Below, piece by piece: positions 1-7,048 of a stretch of DNA of 64,000 nucleotides. Origin of the DNA: Oscillospiraceae bacterium (lineage in GTDB: Bacteria; Bacillota; Clostridia; Oscillospirales; Ruminococcaceae); assembly GCA_022793675.1 (NCBI GenBank), contig JAAWDH010000003.1, positions 1-64,000 of the forward strand, written 5' to 3'. Within the stretch, counting starts at the first letter, position 1. Each line of letters opens with the position of its first letter. Under the pieces are notes generated by a model that saw nothing but the letters and a program-made list of their open reading frames with translations, did no database searches and was not told the DNA's origin. A program made the translations under genes and the position numbers.

Positions 1-560
1 GCTGCGCCGTCTTCGCCGAAGGTGTAGGTTTTGCCCTCAATGGTGACTTCGCCGGTCTGCATCTTGCCGGTCGCGTCCATTGCATAGGTCGCGCCGTCAA
101 CCTTGATTACGCCGGTGACCATGTCGCCGCCGGGGGCCATGTAGTACCAGCCGCCGTTCCAGGATGTCCAGCCGGTAATCATCGCGCCGGAAGTGTTCAT
201 CCGGTACCAAGAACCGTTGTCGTTCACCCAGCCGGTGGCCATTGCGCCAGAGCTTTTAAGGTAGTACCAGGTACCGTCAGCCATTGTCCAGCCGGTCGCC
301 ATCGCGCCCGAGGGAGCAAGGTAGTACCAGCTGCCGCCCTCCTGGACCCAGCCGGTCTTCATCGTGCCGGTCGAATCCATAAAGTACCACTGGCTGTCAA
401 TCCACTGCCAGCCGGTGGCCTTTTGGCCGTTGACGATCCAGTTCCAGCCTTTGCCGGTGGTTTCCCAGGCGGCCGAGGCGACGGTTGGGGTTGCCGCAAC
501 AATGGACGCTGCCATTACTGCGATTGCAGCCCGCTTGAAAAGGTTTGTGGGTTTCTTCAT
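1..560 (-). CDS. Secreted cell-wall-binding repeat protein (partial, N-terminal part)
   Basis: The start ATG (558-560) follows an AGGAGGAAA-like ribosome site about 8 bases away. The first ~30 residues form a signal peptide (MKKPTNLFKRAAIAVMAASI, then a small-residue VASAA end). After it come about seven tandem ~20-residue repeats of the type GWxxxxGxWYYLxxxGAMxTG, with aromatic WYY/WYF and GAMATGW signatures. This is the CW_binding_1/choline-binding-like fold that holds exported enzymes on teichoic acid or glucan at the cell surface. The reading frame is open to base 1, so the C-terminal part, and any catalytic domain there, lies outside the window. Repeats placed directly after the signal peptide mean an effector domain, if present, would be C-terminal. 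Substrate unknown. Confidence 0.9.
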   Translation of the reverse strand, partial: MKKPTNLFKRAAIAVMAASIVAATPTVASAAWETTGKGWNWIVNGQKATGWQWIDSQWYFMDSTGTMKTGWVQEGGSWYYLAPSGAMATGWTMADGTWYYLKSSGAMATGWVNDNGSWYRMNTSGAMITGWTSWNGGWYYMAPGGDMVTGVIKVDGATYAMDATGKMQTGEVTIEGKTYTFGEDGA

Positions 561-628
561 GACTTATTTCCTCCATCTATAAGGTTTTTGCAAAAATCGG
601 CTTACCTCCATTCAGCCTTCAAAGGATG

Positions 629-654
629 TTGCCAAAAGGTATACATTTTGGCAA
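629..654. promoter_or_regulatory. 26-bp inverted repeat, copy 1 (candidate operator)
   Basis: Arms TTGCCAAAA and TTTTGGCAA flank a GTATAC-containing centre, giving a nearly perfect dyad. It lies about 70 bp upstream of the cell-wall-binding gene start. A sister dyad with the same arms and centre sits 117 bp away at 746-771. The pair suggests a dimeric regulator; an RNA hairpin is the alternative. Confidence 0.55.
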
Positions 655-688
655 GCTGTTTTTTATTGGAGATTTTTCCAAACAGGGC

Positions 689-717
689 TTGAAAAGCTTC
701 AGATTTTGTGGTAATAT
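689..717 (+). promoter_or_regulatory. Sigma-A-type promoter without an obvious gene
   Basis: TTGAAA and TAATAT are separated by exactly 17 bp. The predicted start is near 724. No plus-strand coding region follows before the hairpin at 809-839, so it may drive a short RNA. It lies between the two 26-bp dyads. Confidence 0.5.
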
Positions 718-745
718 TATAGATGTGACGAAGGCAAAAAAAGGC

Positions 746-771
746 TTGCCGAAATGTATACTTTTCAGCAA
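746..771. promoter_or_regulatory. 26-bp inverted repeat, copy 2 (candidate operator)
   Basis: Arms TTGCCGAAA and TTTTCAGCAA flank the same TGTATAC centre as the dyad at 629-654. Its arms are slightly less perfect. Centre-to-centre distance is 117 bp, about eleven helical turns, which fits binding on one face of the DNA. It lies just downstream of the plus-strand promoter at 689-717. Confidence 0.5.
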
Positions 772-808
772 TTTATCCACTTTGCCCTTTCTGTACAAAA
801 TAACACAA

Positions 809-839
809 GCCGGCAGGAACTATCAAAGTCCCTGCCGGC
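809..839. terminator. Bidirectional rho-independent terminator
   Basis: Stem GCCGGCAGG/CCTGCCGGC with TTTTCC on the plus side and a T-rich run on the minus side. It lies 20 bp past the stop of the fucose-isomerase-like gene and probably ends that transcript. Confidence 0.75.
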
Positions 840-858
840 TTTTCCCGTCTGTTTTTGA

Positions 859-2340
859 TCAGCAGAAGGGGTTCTCGGTCGGATATGGATAGGATTTTGG
901 GCGGTTGTAGCCAATGTCTGTCACGCCTAAATAGCGGAACAGGTCAAAAAGCGCTTTGCCGTAATGGCCAAAGGCGACTGCGCCATGGTGGGGATAACGC
1001 CCTTCAATCAACACATGGCGGTAAAAACGGCCCATCTCTGGGATGGCGAAGATGCCGATGCCCCCGAAGGAACAGGTCGCCGGCGGCAGGATCTCGCCTT
1101 GGGCCGCATAAGCCGAAAGGCCGCCTTCCGCCCGGCCCTGCAGCCGGAAAAGGGTGATGTCGCCGGGTTTGATGTCCCCCTCCAGCGTGCCGCGGGTGAT
1201 GTCCGGCTCACGGTCAGGCTCTAGGCCGCGGTGCATAATCAGCTGGTACTTCATTGCGCCGCTCTTCAGGCGGCAGGCCGGCGTGTTTCCGCAATGGAAA
1301 CCCATAAAGGTGTCAGTGTGGACGTAGGGGAACTTGCCCTCGATTTCAGTGCGGTAAAGGTCGGCAGGGACACTGTTGTTGATGTCCAAAAGCGTTACCG
1401 ATTCGCCCGAAACGCAGGTACCAATGTATTCGCTCAGCGCGCCGTAAATGTCGACCTCGCAGGAAACCGAGATCCCCCGCCCCGTCAGCCGGCTGTTGAC
1501 ATAGCAGGGTACAAAGCCGAACTGGGTCTGAAAGGCCGGCCAGCATTTATTGGCAAAGGCGACAAACGGCCGCGAACCTTTATGCCCCTCCATCCAGTCC
1601 AACAGCGTCAGCTCGTACTGGGCGAGCTTGGGCAGAATGCCCGGCATTTTGTTGCCCTCCCCCAGCTCCGCCTCCATCTCGGCCATAACGCTGGAGATAC
1701 GCGGGTCGCCGGCGTGGGCGTTAAAGGCCGCGAACAGGTCAAGCTCGGAGTTTTCCTCGATTTCCACCCCCAAGTCAAACAGCTGCTTGATTGGGCCATT
1801 GCAGGCCATAAAATCCTGAGGGCGGGGGCCGAAAGTGATGATTTTAAGCTGCGACAGCCCCAGAACAGCTCTCGCCACAGGGATGAAGCCCGCGATCATG
1901 GCGGCTACGCCTTCAGCGTCGCCAACCGGATAGGCTGGGATATAGGCGCGGATATTGCGTAAGCCCAGGTTGTAGCTGGCGTTGAGCATCCCGCAGTAGG
2001 CGTCGCCGCGGCCGTCCACCAGCGCCGACGACGATTCTTCTGCCGCCGCAGCAAACATCACCGGGCCGCCGAATTCTTTCGCCAGCAGCGTTTCCGGGGT
2101 CTCCGGCCCGAAGTTGCCGAGATAAACCACCAGCGCATTGACGCCTGCCGCCTGGACATCGGCCAGCGCTTGTTTCATATCCAGCTCGTTTTCAATCGTC
2201 ACCGGACATTCATAAATCTCGCCGCCTTTCGCTGCATACGCCTTCACTACCGCTGCGCGGCGGCTTTCGGAAAGGCTCATCGGGAAACAGTCGCGGCTGA
2301 CTGCGACAATACCCAGCCTCACTTTTGGGATATTCTGCAT
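859..2340 (-). CDS. L-fucose/L-arabinose isomerase-fold protein
   Basis: About 493 residues, the usual size of this superfamily. The N-terminal part (KVRLGIVAVSRDCFPMSL and an alternating beta/alpha pattern) and the EEN/GFGPETPE region resemble COG2407-type proteins. The C-terminal half (VDIYGALSEYIGTCVSGESV, then FHCGNTPACRL) matches the isomerase C-terminal domain. These enzymes interconvert aldoses and ketoses in the cytoplasm with a divalent metal, but many homologues have no assigned substrate. The ATG at 2338-2340 is chosen because AGGAGG stands 7 bases upstream; the frame extends further upstream but lacks a ribosome site. It appears to be a single-gene unit with its own terminator at 809-839. 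Confidence 0.75.
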   Translation of the reverse strand: MQNIPKVRLGIVAVSRDCFPMSLSESRRAAVVKAYAAKGGEIYECPVTIENELDMKQALADVQAAGVNALVVYLGNFGPETPETLLAKEFGGPVMFAAAAEESSSALVDGRGDAYCGMLNASYNLGLRNIRAYIPAYPVGDAEGVAAMIAGFIPVARAVLGLSQLKIITFGPRPQDFMACNGPIKQLFDLGVEIEENSELDLFAAFNAHAGDPRISSVMAEMEAELGEGNKMPGILPKLAQYELTLLDWMEGHKGSRPFVAFANKCWPAFQTQFGFVPCYVNSRLTGRGISVSCEVDIYGALSEYIGTCVSGESVTLLDINNSVPADLYRTEIEGKFPYVHTDTFMGFHCGNTPACRLKSGAMKYQLIMHRGLEPDREPDITRGTLEGDIKPGDITLFRLQGRAEGGLSAYAAQGEILPPATCSFGGIGIFAIPEMGRFYRHVLIEGRYPHHGAVAFGHYGKALFDLFRYLGVTDIGYNRPKSYPYPTENPFC

Positions 2341-2548
2341 ACGTCTTCCTCCTTGGGTTGTCTTTTCTCTATCATAGCACAGCCAGGCGTAAAAATCCAG
2401 CCCCCTGCTATATAAAATTTGCAGACGAAGATGTGGCAATTTAAAGGGATCCCACCAAGTTTTCCACAACATCCTTTAAGAGGAACGACTTTCCACTTTT
2501 CAACTTTGGCAAAGTACTATTTTCCCCTAAAAGCCGCAGTTTTCCCCA

Positions 2549-3007
2549 TTATCCGGCTGATGCAACCTGATTAGCAGTCGTTTTACGCGGTGTAGAATAT
2601 ATGTTCTTATTTACGCTCTTCCGCTTTCTTTTCCGCTGATACAGCAACAAGCCGCTTTCCCCTAACGCTGCTGGAACCGCCGGCTCGCGGAGGCTGCCGC
2701 CTGCAAAGAACCCAAGCAGCTGCTTCCCAAGCTGCAGCTCTTCCGCCAAAGCCCTGCCGCAAGCCAGCATTGACGCCCAAAAAAGCATCCCCAACGCGTC
2801 AAAGAGCAGATGCTTCGATAGCAGCATCCCCCGCCGATGCACCAAGAAGGTCACAGCTGCAAGCCCAACGCTCACCCAGACCGAAGCGGCAGCCCTCCCT
2901 AGGCCCAGCCGGAATTCCCGCTCTGCCAAATAGCTGTAAAGCCAAAAGAAGAAAAGCCCGCTGCCAAAAAGGGCTGTGGCCAGATACACTGCCATAGAAA
3001 TTTTCAT
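2549..3007 (-). CDS. Small three-helix membrane protein, unknown
   Basis: 152 residues from the ATG at 3005-3007, which has AGGAG 8 bases upstream. Three hydrophobic segments are visible near residues 5-28, 42-60 and 70-92. They are followed by a basic C-terminal tail (YQRKRKRKSVNKN) that should be cytoplasmic. No family recognised. A near-consensus promoter lies at 3083-3111. The next gene on this strand ends far downstream, so it is probably monocistronic. Confidence 0.6.
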   Translation of the reverse strand: MKISMAVYLATALFGSGLFFFWLYSYLAEREFRLGLGRAAASVWVSVGLAAVTFLVHRRGMLLSKHLLFDALGMLFWASMLACGRALAEELQLGKQLLGFFAGGSLREPAVPAALGESGLLLYQRKRKRKSVNKNIYSTPRKTTANQVASAG

Positions 3008-3082
3008 ATTGCACACTCCTTTGCCGATACAAGAAACGACAGTTCTATTTTTCACATTGCCGAACATTCATTCAATAATGCT

Positions 3083-3111
3083 ATTATAGCGTGTTTTTTC
3101 GGATTTGTCAA
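3083..3111 (-). promoter_or_regulatory. Consensus sigma-A promoter
   Basis: On the minus strand TTGACA, a 17-bp spacer, then TATAAT. It drives the small membrane protein gene starting at 3007. Confidence 0.85.
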
Positions 3112-3245
3112 GGGGTTTCTTAAAAATACTCCGCGAAATCCGAAAAAATATTCCTATCGGTTTGTTAATATGGCAGGATATTCTGGCTGTGCCGACGGGT
3201 TATCCTATAGTAAGCGCCGTTATCCCAAAATTGGTTGTGCCGGCC

Positions 3246-3274
3246 TTGCAAAGCGGGAAAAAATCAGGTATAAT
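3246..3274 (+). promoter_or_regulatory. Sigma-A promoter of the patatin-TPR operon
   Basis: TTGCAA, 17 bp, TATAAT, about 60 bp before the patatin gene start. The rest of the 3008-3333 gap holds only this and the divergent promoter at 3083-3111. Confidence 0.85.
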
Positions 3275-3333
3275 GAAGATAAAAGCATGGAAATTTCGTT
3301 TTATACATAACAATATCTGTGGAGGGACTTATG

Positions 3334-4176
3334 ATGACCGGACTTGTACTCGAAGGCGGCGGAATGCGCGGGCTTTTTACCGCTGGCGTGCTCGACTGCC
3401 TGCTTGACCAAAAAATTTTTATCCCTTACTGTATCGGCGTTTCCGCGGGGGCTTGCAATATGACGGGCTACTACTCCGGGCAGCGCAAGCGCAGCTGCCG
3501 GGTCAACACCGAATTTGTCAACGACAAGCGCTATATGAGCTGGGAAAACTTCATCCGCACTGGCAGCTTGTTCAGCGAAGAGATGATGTTCCACACCATC
3601 CCTGAAAAGCTGCTGCCTTTCGACTACGACGCTTACGAGAAAAGCGGCTGCCAATGTTACGCTGTGGCGGCGAGCTGCTTGACTGGCAAGCCGGTCTATC
3701 TGCCGGTGACCGACCTACGGTATGATTACCAGCCGGTGCTGGCGTCGATGTCCTTGCCGCTGATTTCTAAAGTCGTGCGTTATAAAGGCGACGAGCTGCT
3801 CGACGGCGGCATCTGCGACCCCATCCCCGCCAAGCGGGCGCTGAAAGATTGCGACAGGCTGGTCATTGTGCTGACCAGGCAGGACGGCTTTGTCAAAAAG
3901 CCGGAAAGCACCCTCAAACTTTCGCGGATCCTCTACCGCCATTATCCAAAACTGATCCGGGTGCTGGAACAGCGCCACGAAATCTACAACGGCCAGCTCG
4001 CTTTCGTCCGGCAGCTTGAAGAGGAAGGGCGGGCCGTGGTGATCCGCCCTGCCGCGCCTGTTGCTATCGGCCGCACCGAAAAGGACGTGGCCAAGCTGGA
4101 AGCCCTTTATGAGGAAGGCTATAAGCAGGCTATGGAAAAAATCGACGCGGTCCGCGCTTTTGCACAGATGCGCTGA
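3334..4176 (+). CDS. Patatin-like phospholipase (YjjU/RssA type)
   Basis: 280 residues. The oxyanion loop GGGMRG is at residues 8-13, the nucleophile elbow GVSAG has Ser37, and the catalytic Asp is in LLDGG near residue 157. Together these form the Ser-Asp dyad of patatin lipid acyl hydrolases. The C-terminal segment (LEALYEEGYKQAMEKI) resembles the helical tail of the YjjU subgroup. The ATG at 3334 is preferred, 7 bases after GGAGGG; the adjacent ATG at 3331 is possible. No signal peptide, so likely cytoplasmic or membrane-peripheral. It is the first gene of a three-gene operon with two TPR paralogues. Substrate not predictable. Confidence 0.88.
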   Translation: MTGLVLEGGGMRGLFTAGVLDCLLDQKIFIPYCIGVSAGACNMTGYYSGQRKRSCRVNTEFVNDKRYMSWENFIRTGSLFSEEMMFHTIPEKLLPFDYDAYEKSGCQCYAVAASCLTGKPVYLPVTDLRYDYQPVLASMSLPLISKVVRYKGDELLDGGICDPIPAKRALKDCDRLVIVLTRQDGFVKKPESTLKLSRILYRHYPKLIRVLEQRHEIYNGQLAFVRQLEEEGRAVVIRPAAPVAIGRTEKDVAKLEALYEEGYKQAMEKIDAVRAFAQMR

Positions 4177-4190
4177 ACAGGAGGGGCATT

Positions 4191-5072
4191 ATGGGATTTT
4201 TTGATAAGTTTAAGAATAAGAAGGCGCAAAGCAGCCCGCAGCCTGCGGAACCACAATCTGTGGAACCGCAATTTGCGGAGCCGCAATTTTTTGAGGAATC
4301 AGGCGGCGTCAGCAAAGAAGAAGCCATCCGGCAGTTCCAAGGGCTGCACCTCGCGCCCGATACCCCGATTGGCGTCGTCGGCGGAGACTGCCATTACGGT
4401 GGGTTTTCCTGCCCAGATGCGCTGGTCGTCTTTTTCAACGGCGACGAAGCCCATCCAATGCGGATTGAAAAGTCGGCGTTTATGACGGTCAAGGAGATTG
4501 TTGCGGACATCCGTTTCTATATGCAGGCGGGAAAGCCCGACGAGGCTATGAGCTGCGCCATCCAGGGTTTACAGAAACAGGAAATGGATTGGGAGCTTTA
4601 CGAGCTGGCGGCGATCCTTTTCTGGCGCTTCCGCCATATCGAAAACGCTAACGCGCTCTTTTTGGCGGCCTACCGCTGCGAAGATTGCCCCTGCAAGGCG
4701 CATATGCTCTGCCAAGCCGCGGCAACTTTCTGCATTATGCGCAAGCCTGACGAAGGGCTTGCTTATTATATGAAGGCGCTGGAGAAAGAACCAGGCAATC
4801 CCGAAACGCTCCATGACCTGGGCGGGTTTTACTGGGACAACGGCGACCTTAGAAAGGCTGCGGGCTATTATTTCCAGGCATTGGCGGCTGACCCTTGCTA
4901 TTTTGACAGCTACGAGGAGCTGTCGAACCTTTTCAAGCAGGTAGGCGGACTGGATTGGAAGCAGCCTTTTATGGACTGTTTCCAGAATAAAAAGCCGATG
5001 GCGGCCAGCCAGCTTAAAAAGGCGGAAGCTGACATGGAAAGGCTTTTGGAGGGACAGCATGACGGAAAATGA
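4191..5072 (+). CDS. TPR protein with cysteine motif, paralogue 1
   Basis: 293 residues, starting 14 bases after the patatin gene with GGAGG upstream. An N-terminal basic stretch (MGFFDKFKNKK) and a Pro/Glu-rich linker lead to a conserved domain: GGVSKEEAIRQFQGL, then a VVFFNGD...HPMRIEKSAFM block. TPR-like helical hairpins follow (AHMLCQAAATF; NPETLHDLGGFYWDNGDLRKA). The motif CEDCPCKAHMLC is shared with the next gene. It overlaps that gene by 14 bases, so the two are translationally coupled. No known function; TPRs suggest a scaffold or partner-binding role, possibly with the patatin. Confidence 0.75.
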   Translation: MGFFDKFKNKKAQSSPQPAEPQSVEPQFAEPQFFEESGGVSKEEAIRQFQGLHLAPDTPIGVVGGDCHYGGFSCPDALVVFFNGDEAHPMRIEKSAFMTVKEIVADIRFYMQAGKPDEAMSCAIQGLQKQEMDWELYELAAILFWRFRHIENANALFLAAYRCEDCPCKAHMLCQAAATFCIMRKPDEGLAYYMKALEKEPGNPETLHDLGGFYWDNGDLRKAAGYYFQALAADPCYFDSYEELSNLFKQVGGLDWKQPFMDCFQNKKPMAASQLKKAEADMERLLEGQHDGK

Positions 5073-5880
5073 TTCTTTTGATATTTCCGGCGGCGTCAAT
5101 ATGGCAGAGGCTGTCCGCAAATTCCAGGGGCTGCGTTTTGCCCCTAGCCGCTATACCCTTTGCGACAGCGAAGGGATGCGCTTCCAGCTGAAGTCCCTCC
5201 CTGCCACTGTCAAAGTCTTTTTCAACGGCGACATGGGACATCCTTTATCTATTGCCAAAGCTGCTTTTATGAACCCGGCGGACATCCTGGCGGATGTGAA
5301 ATTTTATTTGCAGCAATCCCGGGAAAGGGATGCGTTAAAATGTGCCGAACAGGGGCTTTACGTCGCAAAGCCCAGCTGGCCTTTGCTGGAAAAGGCCATC
5401 GAGCTGCAGCTGAAGTTCGGCGATATGAAGGGATTGGGCCGCAGCTGCCAGCTCGCCCACGACTGCGAGGAATGCCCCCGGAAAACCCATATGCTCTGTC
5501 AGGCCGCCAACGCCTATACGGCCGTCGACGAGCGGGACAAGGCTTTAAACCTTCTGCTTCAAGGGCTTTTGGAAGAACCCCGCGACTCGGAGGTGCTTTG
5601 CGCGCTCGGAGATTTTTACCTTAAGGAAGGCAGCTTTCAGGCTGCGGGGGATTTTTTCATGATCGCAATGGAATCAAACCCCGGCGAGTTTGCCGCCTAT
5701 GAAGCCCTTTCCGACCTATGCGCCATTGTCTGCGAAAAGGTCGGCGCAGCCGAGCTGCTCGGTAAATGGAGCCTGCGGCTGTCTGACTGCTCTTCGTCAA
5801 AGTCGGCGATGGAGCCGGCTGAATTTGCAGCGATGCGGGCCGAGCTGAAAGGCTTTTTTAAGGGGGAAAAGCTGCCGTAA
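5059..5880 (+). CDS. TPR protein with cysteine motif, paralogue 2
   Basis: 273 residues, overlapping paralogue 1 by 14 bases with its GGAGG site inside that gene. It repeats the same layout: GGVNMAEAVRKFQGL, then VKVFFNGDMGHPLSIAKAAFM, then helical repeats with CEECPRKTHMLCQAA and a TPR-like EVLCALGDFYLKEGSFQAA. It lacks the N-terminal basic and Pro-rich region of its sister. It arose by tandem duplication, now well diverged. The stop is followed within 11 bases by the tandem dispersed repeat. Function unknown; the shared CxxCP motif could bind a metal. Confidence 0.75.
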   Translation: MTENDSFDISGGVNMAEAVRKFQGLRFAPSRYTLCDSEGMRFQLKSLPATVKVFFNGDMGHPLSIAKAAFMNPADILADVKFYLQQSRERDALKCAEQGLYVAKPSWPLLEKAIELQLKFGDMKGLGRSCQLAHDCEECPRKTHMLCQAANAYTAVDERDKALNLLLQGLLEEPRDSEVLCALGDFYLKEGSFQAAGDFFMIAMESNPGEFAAYEALSDLCAIVCEKVGAAELLGKWSLRLSDCSSSKSAMEPAEFAAMRAELKGFFKGEKLP

Positions 5881-5890
5881 ATGGACGGGG

Positions 5891-6074
5891 GTACGACGCT
5901 TTCTGAAGAAAGCTTAGCAAAGACTTTTTGTCGCCAGGACACGTATCTGCGCAGCCTGAAAGTCCTACTGCGTCGACCAGGCAATGGGAGTACGACGCTT
6001 TCTGAAGAAAGCTTAGCAAAGACTTTTCGTCGCCAGGGCGCGTATCTGCGCAGCTTAAAAGTCCTACTGCGTCG
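5891..6074 (+). repeat. Dispersed composite repeat, locus 1 (two tandem units)
   Basis: Two nearly identical 85-bp units (5891-5975 and 5990-6074) repeat with a 99-bp period. Each has the palindrome GCTTTCTGAAGAAAGC, a GACTTTT..TCGCCAGG stretch and ends in CTACTGCGTCG. The last unit runs into the 3' end of the SUKH gene and supplies its stop codon. It belongs to the family also seen at 9311, 16033, 22635, 30784, 36057, 38429 and 59758. Confidence 0.9.
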
Positions 6075-6711
6075 GCCTGCGCCAGAAGTTCACCTCGGCA
6101 CGCAGCTTCCTTTCGTCCGCCAGCCAATCGAGCCAGAGCTGATAATATTCGTCAAAGCTGGCCGCCACAAAAGCGCAACTGCCTTCATTGTCGATATCGA
6201 ATACCTGTCCAAACCGTCCGCCGGCGGTAATAAGCCCAAAGTCCCATTGGCAGCCGTGGGTACCCAATTCCAGAAAACCGGTGGTGCTATAGGGCTTGTC
6301 TTCATCAGGCAGAGTATAGACAAAATACCGCTCTGGCGATTTGGCATAGTTTTCGGGAGAAGTTATCGCATACTCTTCCACTTCATCTGGCTGCATCGGC
6401 CGCACTTCAAAAGGAAGGGCAAGGCTCTGGCAAAAGGATGCCATCAGCAGCGGATCCCTCGGCTTCAGAAAATCCGCAAAAGAGTCAATCCCGTAACCTG
6501 GCCCTGCGCCGCCGTCTCCGACTTCGGTAATAAAGCGAAAATAATCCTCCGGGAGGCGGAAACCGTACTGTCCTTCCGCCTTGCGGACAAAATCTGCCGC
6601 TAACGGCGGGCGGAACTGGTAGCGGTGCTTTGACGCCCCGAACGCCTCGCAGCCCGGGTCAATTTCCTGCGCCCTAGCCAGTATTTTTTTAATTTGCTGC
6701 CTGTCAAACAT
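6064..6711 (-). CDS. SMI1/KNR4 (SUKH) family protein
   Basis: 215 residues. The FVRKAEGQYGFRLPEDYFRFITEVGDGGAGPGYG segment, split around the LPEDY and GDGGAGP cores, is the hallmark of SUKH domains. A W-containing C-terminal YYQLWLDWL helix follows. SUKH proteins often act as immunity proteins against contact-dependent toxins, but many are housekeeping orphans. No toxin gene is adjacent. The ATG overlaps the upstream pyrophosphatase stop by 8 bases, so it is translationally coupled. The last codons and stop (…R-P-T-Q-stop) are written by the CTACTGCGTCG repeat core, so the natural C-terminus may have been changed by repeat insertion. Confidence 0.82.
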   Translation of the reverse strand: MFDRQQIKKILARAQEIDPGCEAFGASKHRYQFRPPLAADFVRKAEGQYGFRLPEDYFRFITEVGDGGAGPGYGIDSFADFLKPRDPLLMASFCQSLALPFEVRPMQPDEVEEYAITSPENYAKSPERYFVYTLPDEDKPYSTTGFLELGTHGCQWDFGLITAGGRFGQVFDIDNEGSCAFVAASFDEYYQLWLDWLADERKLRAEVNFWRRPTQ

Positions 6712-7048
6712 AGTGTTCTCCCATTTCCATAATAATTTCCGTCCGGAAATATTGCTCCTGGGAATGCACCTTTTCGGCGATTTTCTCTTTGCTGAAAGCG
6801 GCGCCTTCCGGGCAGACGGCCCATTTTTCCTCTATATCGTCAAACCTGTGGATGACGGCGACTACTTTTCCGGTAAACGTTTCGGCCGGCTCCTCCACGC
6901 CCAATAGATAGGCGTCCTGCTCCTCGCCGTCCGGCGCAGGCACGCCTTTGACGCAGCCATAATTTATGGGGCAGAAAAGGCCTTTGTGTTTAGGATGAAA
7001 ACTCCCAAGCGGCCTATCGATCGTAACAGTGACAATATCCCCAATCAT
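6704..7048 (-). CDS. Inorganic pyrophosphatase-like protein (short form)
   Basis: 114 residues. DRPLGSFHPKH near the N-terminus, a PINYGCVKGVPAPDGEEQDAY core (given here in part) and GKVVAVIHRFDDIEEKW match a short Clostridia family related to soluble inorganic diphosphatase. The Asp/Glu-rich DGEEQDAY and DDIEEKW motifs would hold the metal ions. Expected role: cytoplasmic hydrolysis of pyrophosphate or a similar phosphoanhydride. The ATG at 7046-7048 is chosen because it forms an ATGA overlap with the SGNH gene stop; a GTG three codons upstream is the alternative. It is shorter than classical Ppa (~170 residues), so the true substrate is not certain. Confidence 0.72.
   Translation of the reverse strand: MIGDIVTVTIDRPLGSFHPKHKGLFCPINYGCVKGVPAPDGEEQDAYLLGVEEPAETFTGKVVAVIHRFDDIEEKWAVCPEGAAFSKEKIAEKVHSQEQYFRTEIIMEMGEHYV

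Larger units (their letters stand above)
724..845 (+). ncRNA. Candidate small RNA (about 120 nt)
   Basis: The span starts at the predicted start point of the 689-717 promoter. It ends at a GC-rich hairpin (stem GCCGGCAGG/CCTGCCGGC) followed by TTTT on the plus strand. No open reading frame with a ribosome site is seen inside. It would contain the second 26-bp dyad near its 5' end. No known RNA family is recognised; this is an inference from promoter plus terminator only. Confidence 0.3.

Noticed and set aside
1231..1962. 243-codon plus-strand frame opposite the isomerase-like gene
   Set aside because: It has no ribosome site and mirrors the real gene; GC-rich antisense shadow.
5881..6603. 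240-codon plus-strand frame starting in the tandem repeat
   Set aside because: The N-terminal part is translated repeat and the rest is antisense to the SUKH gene.
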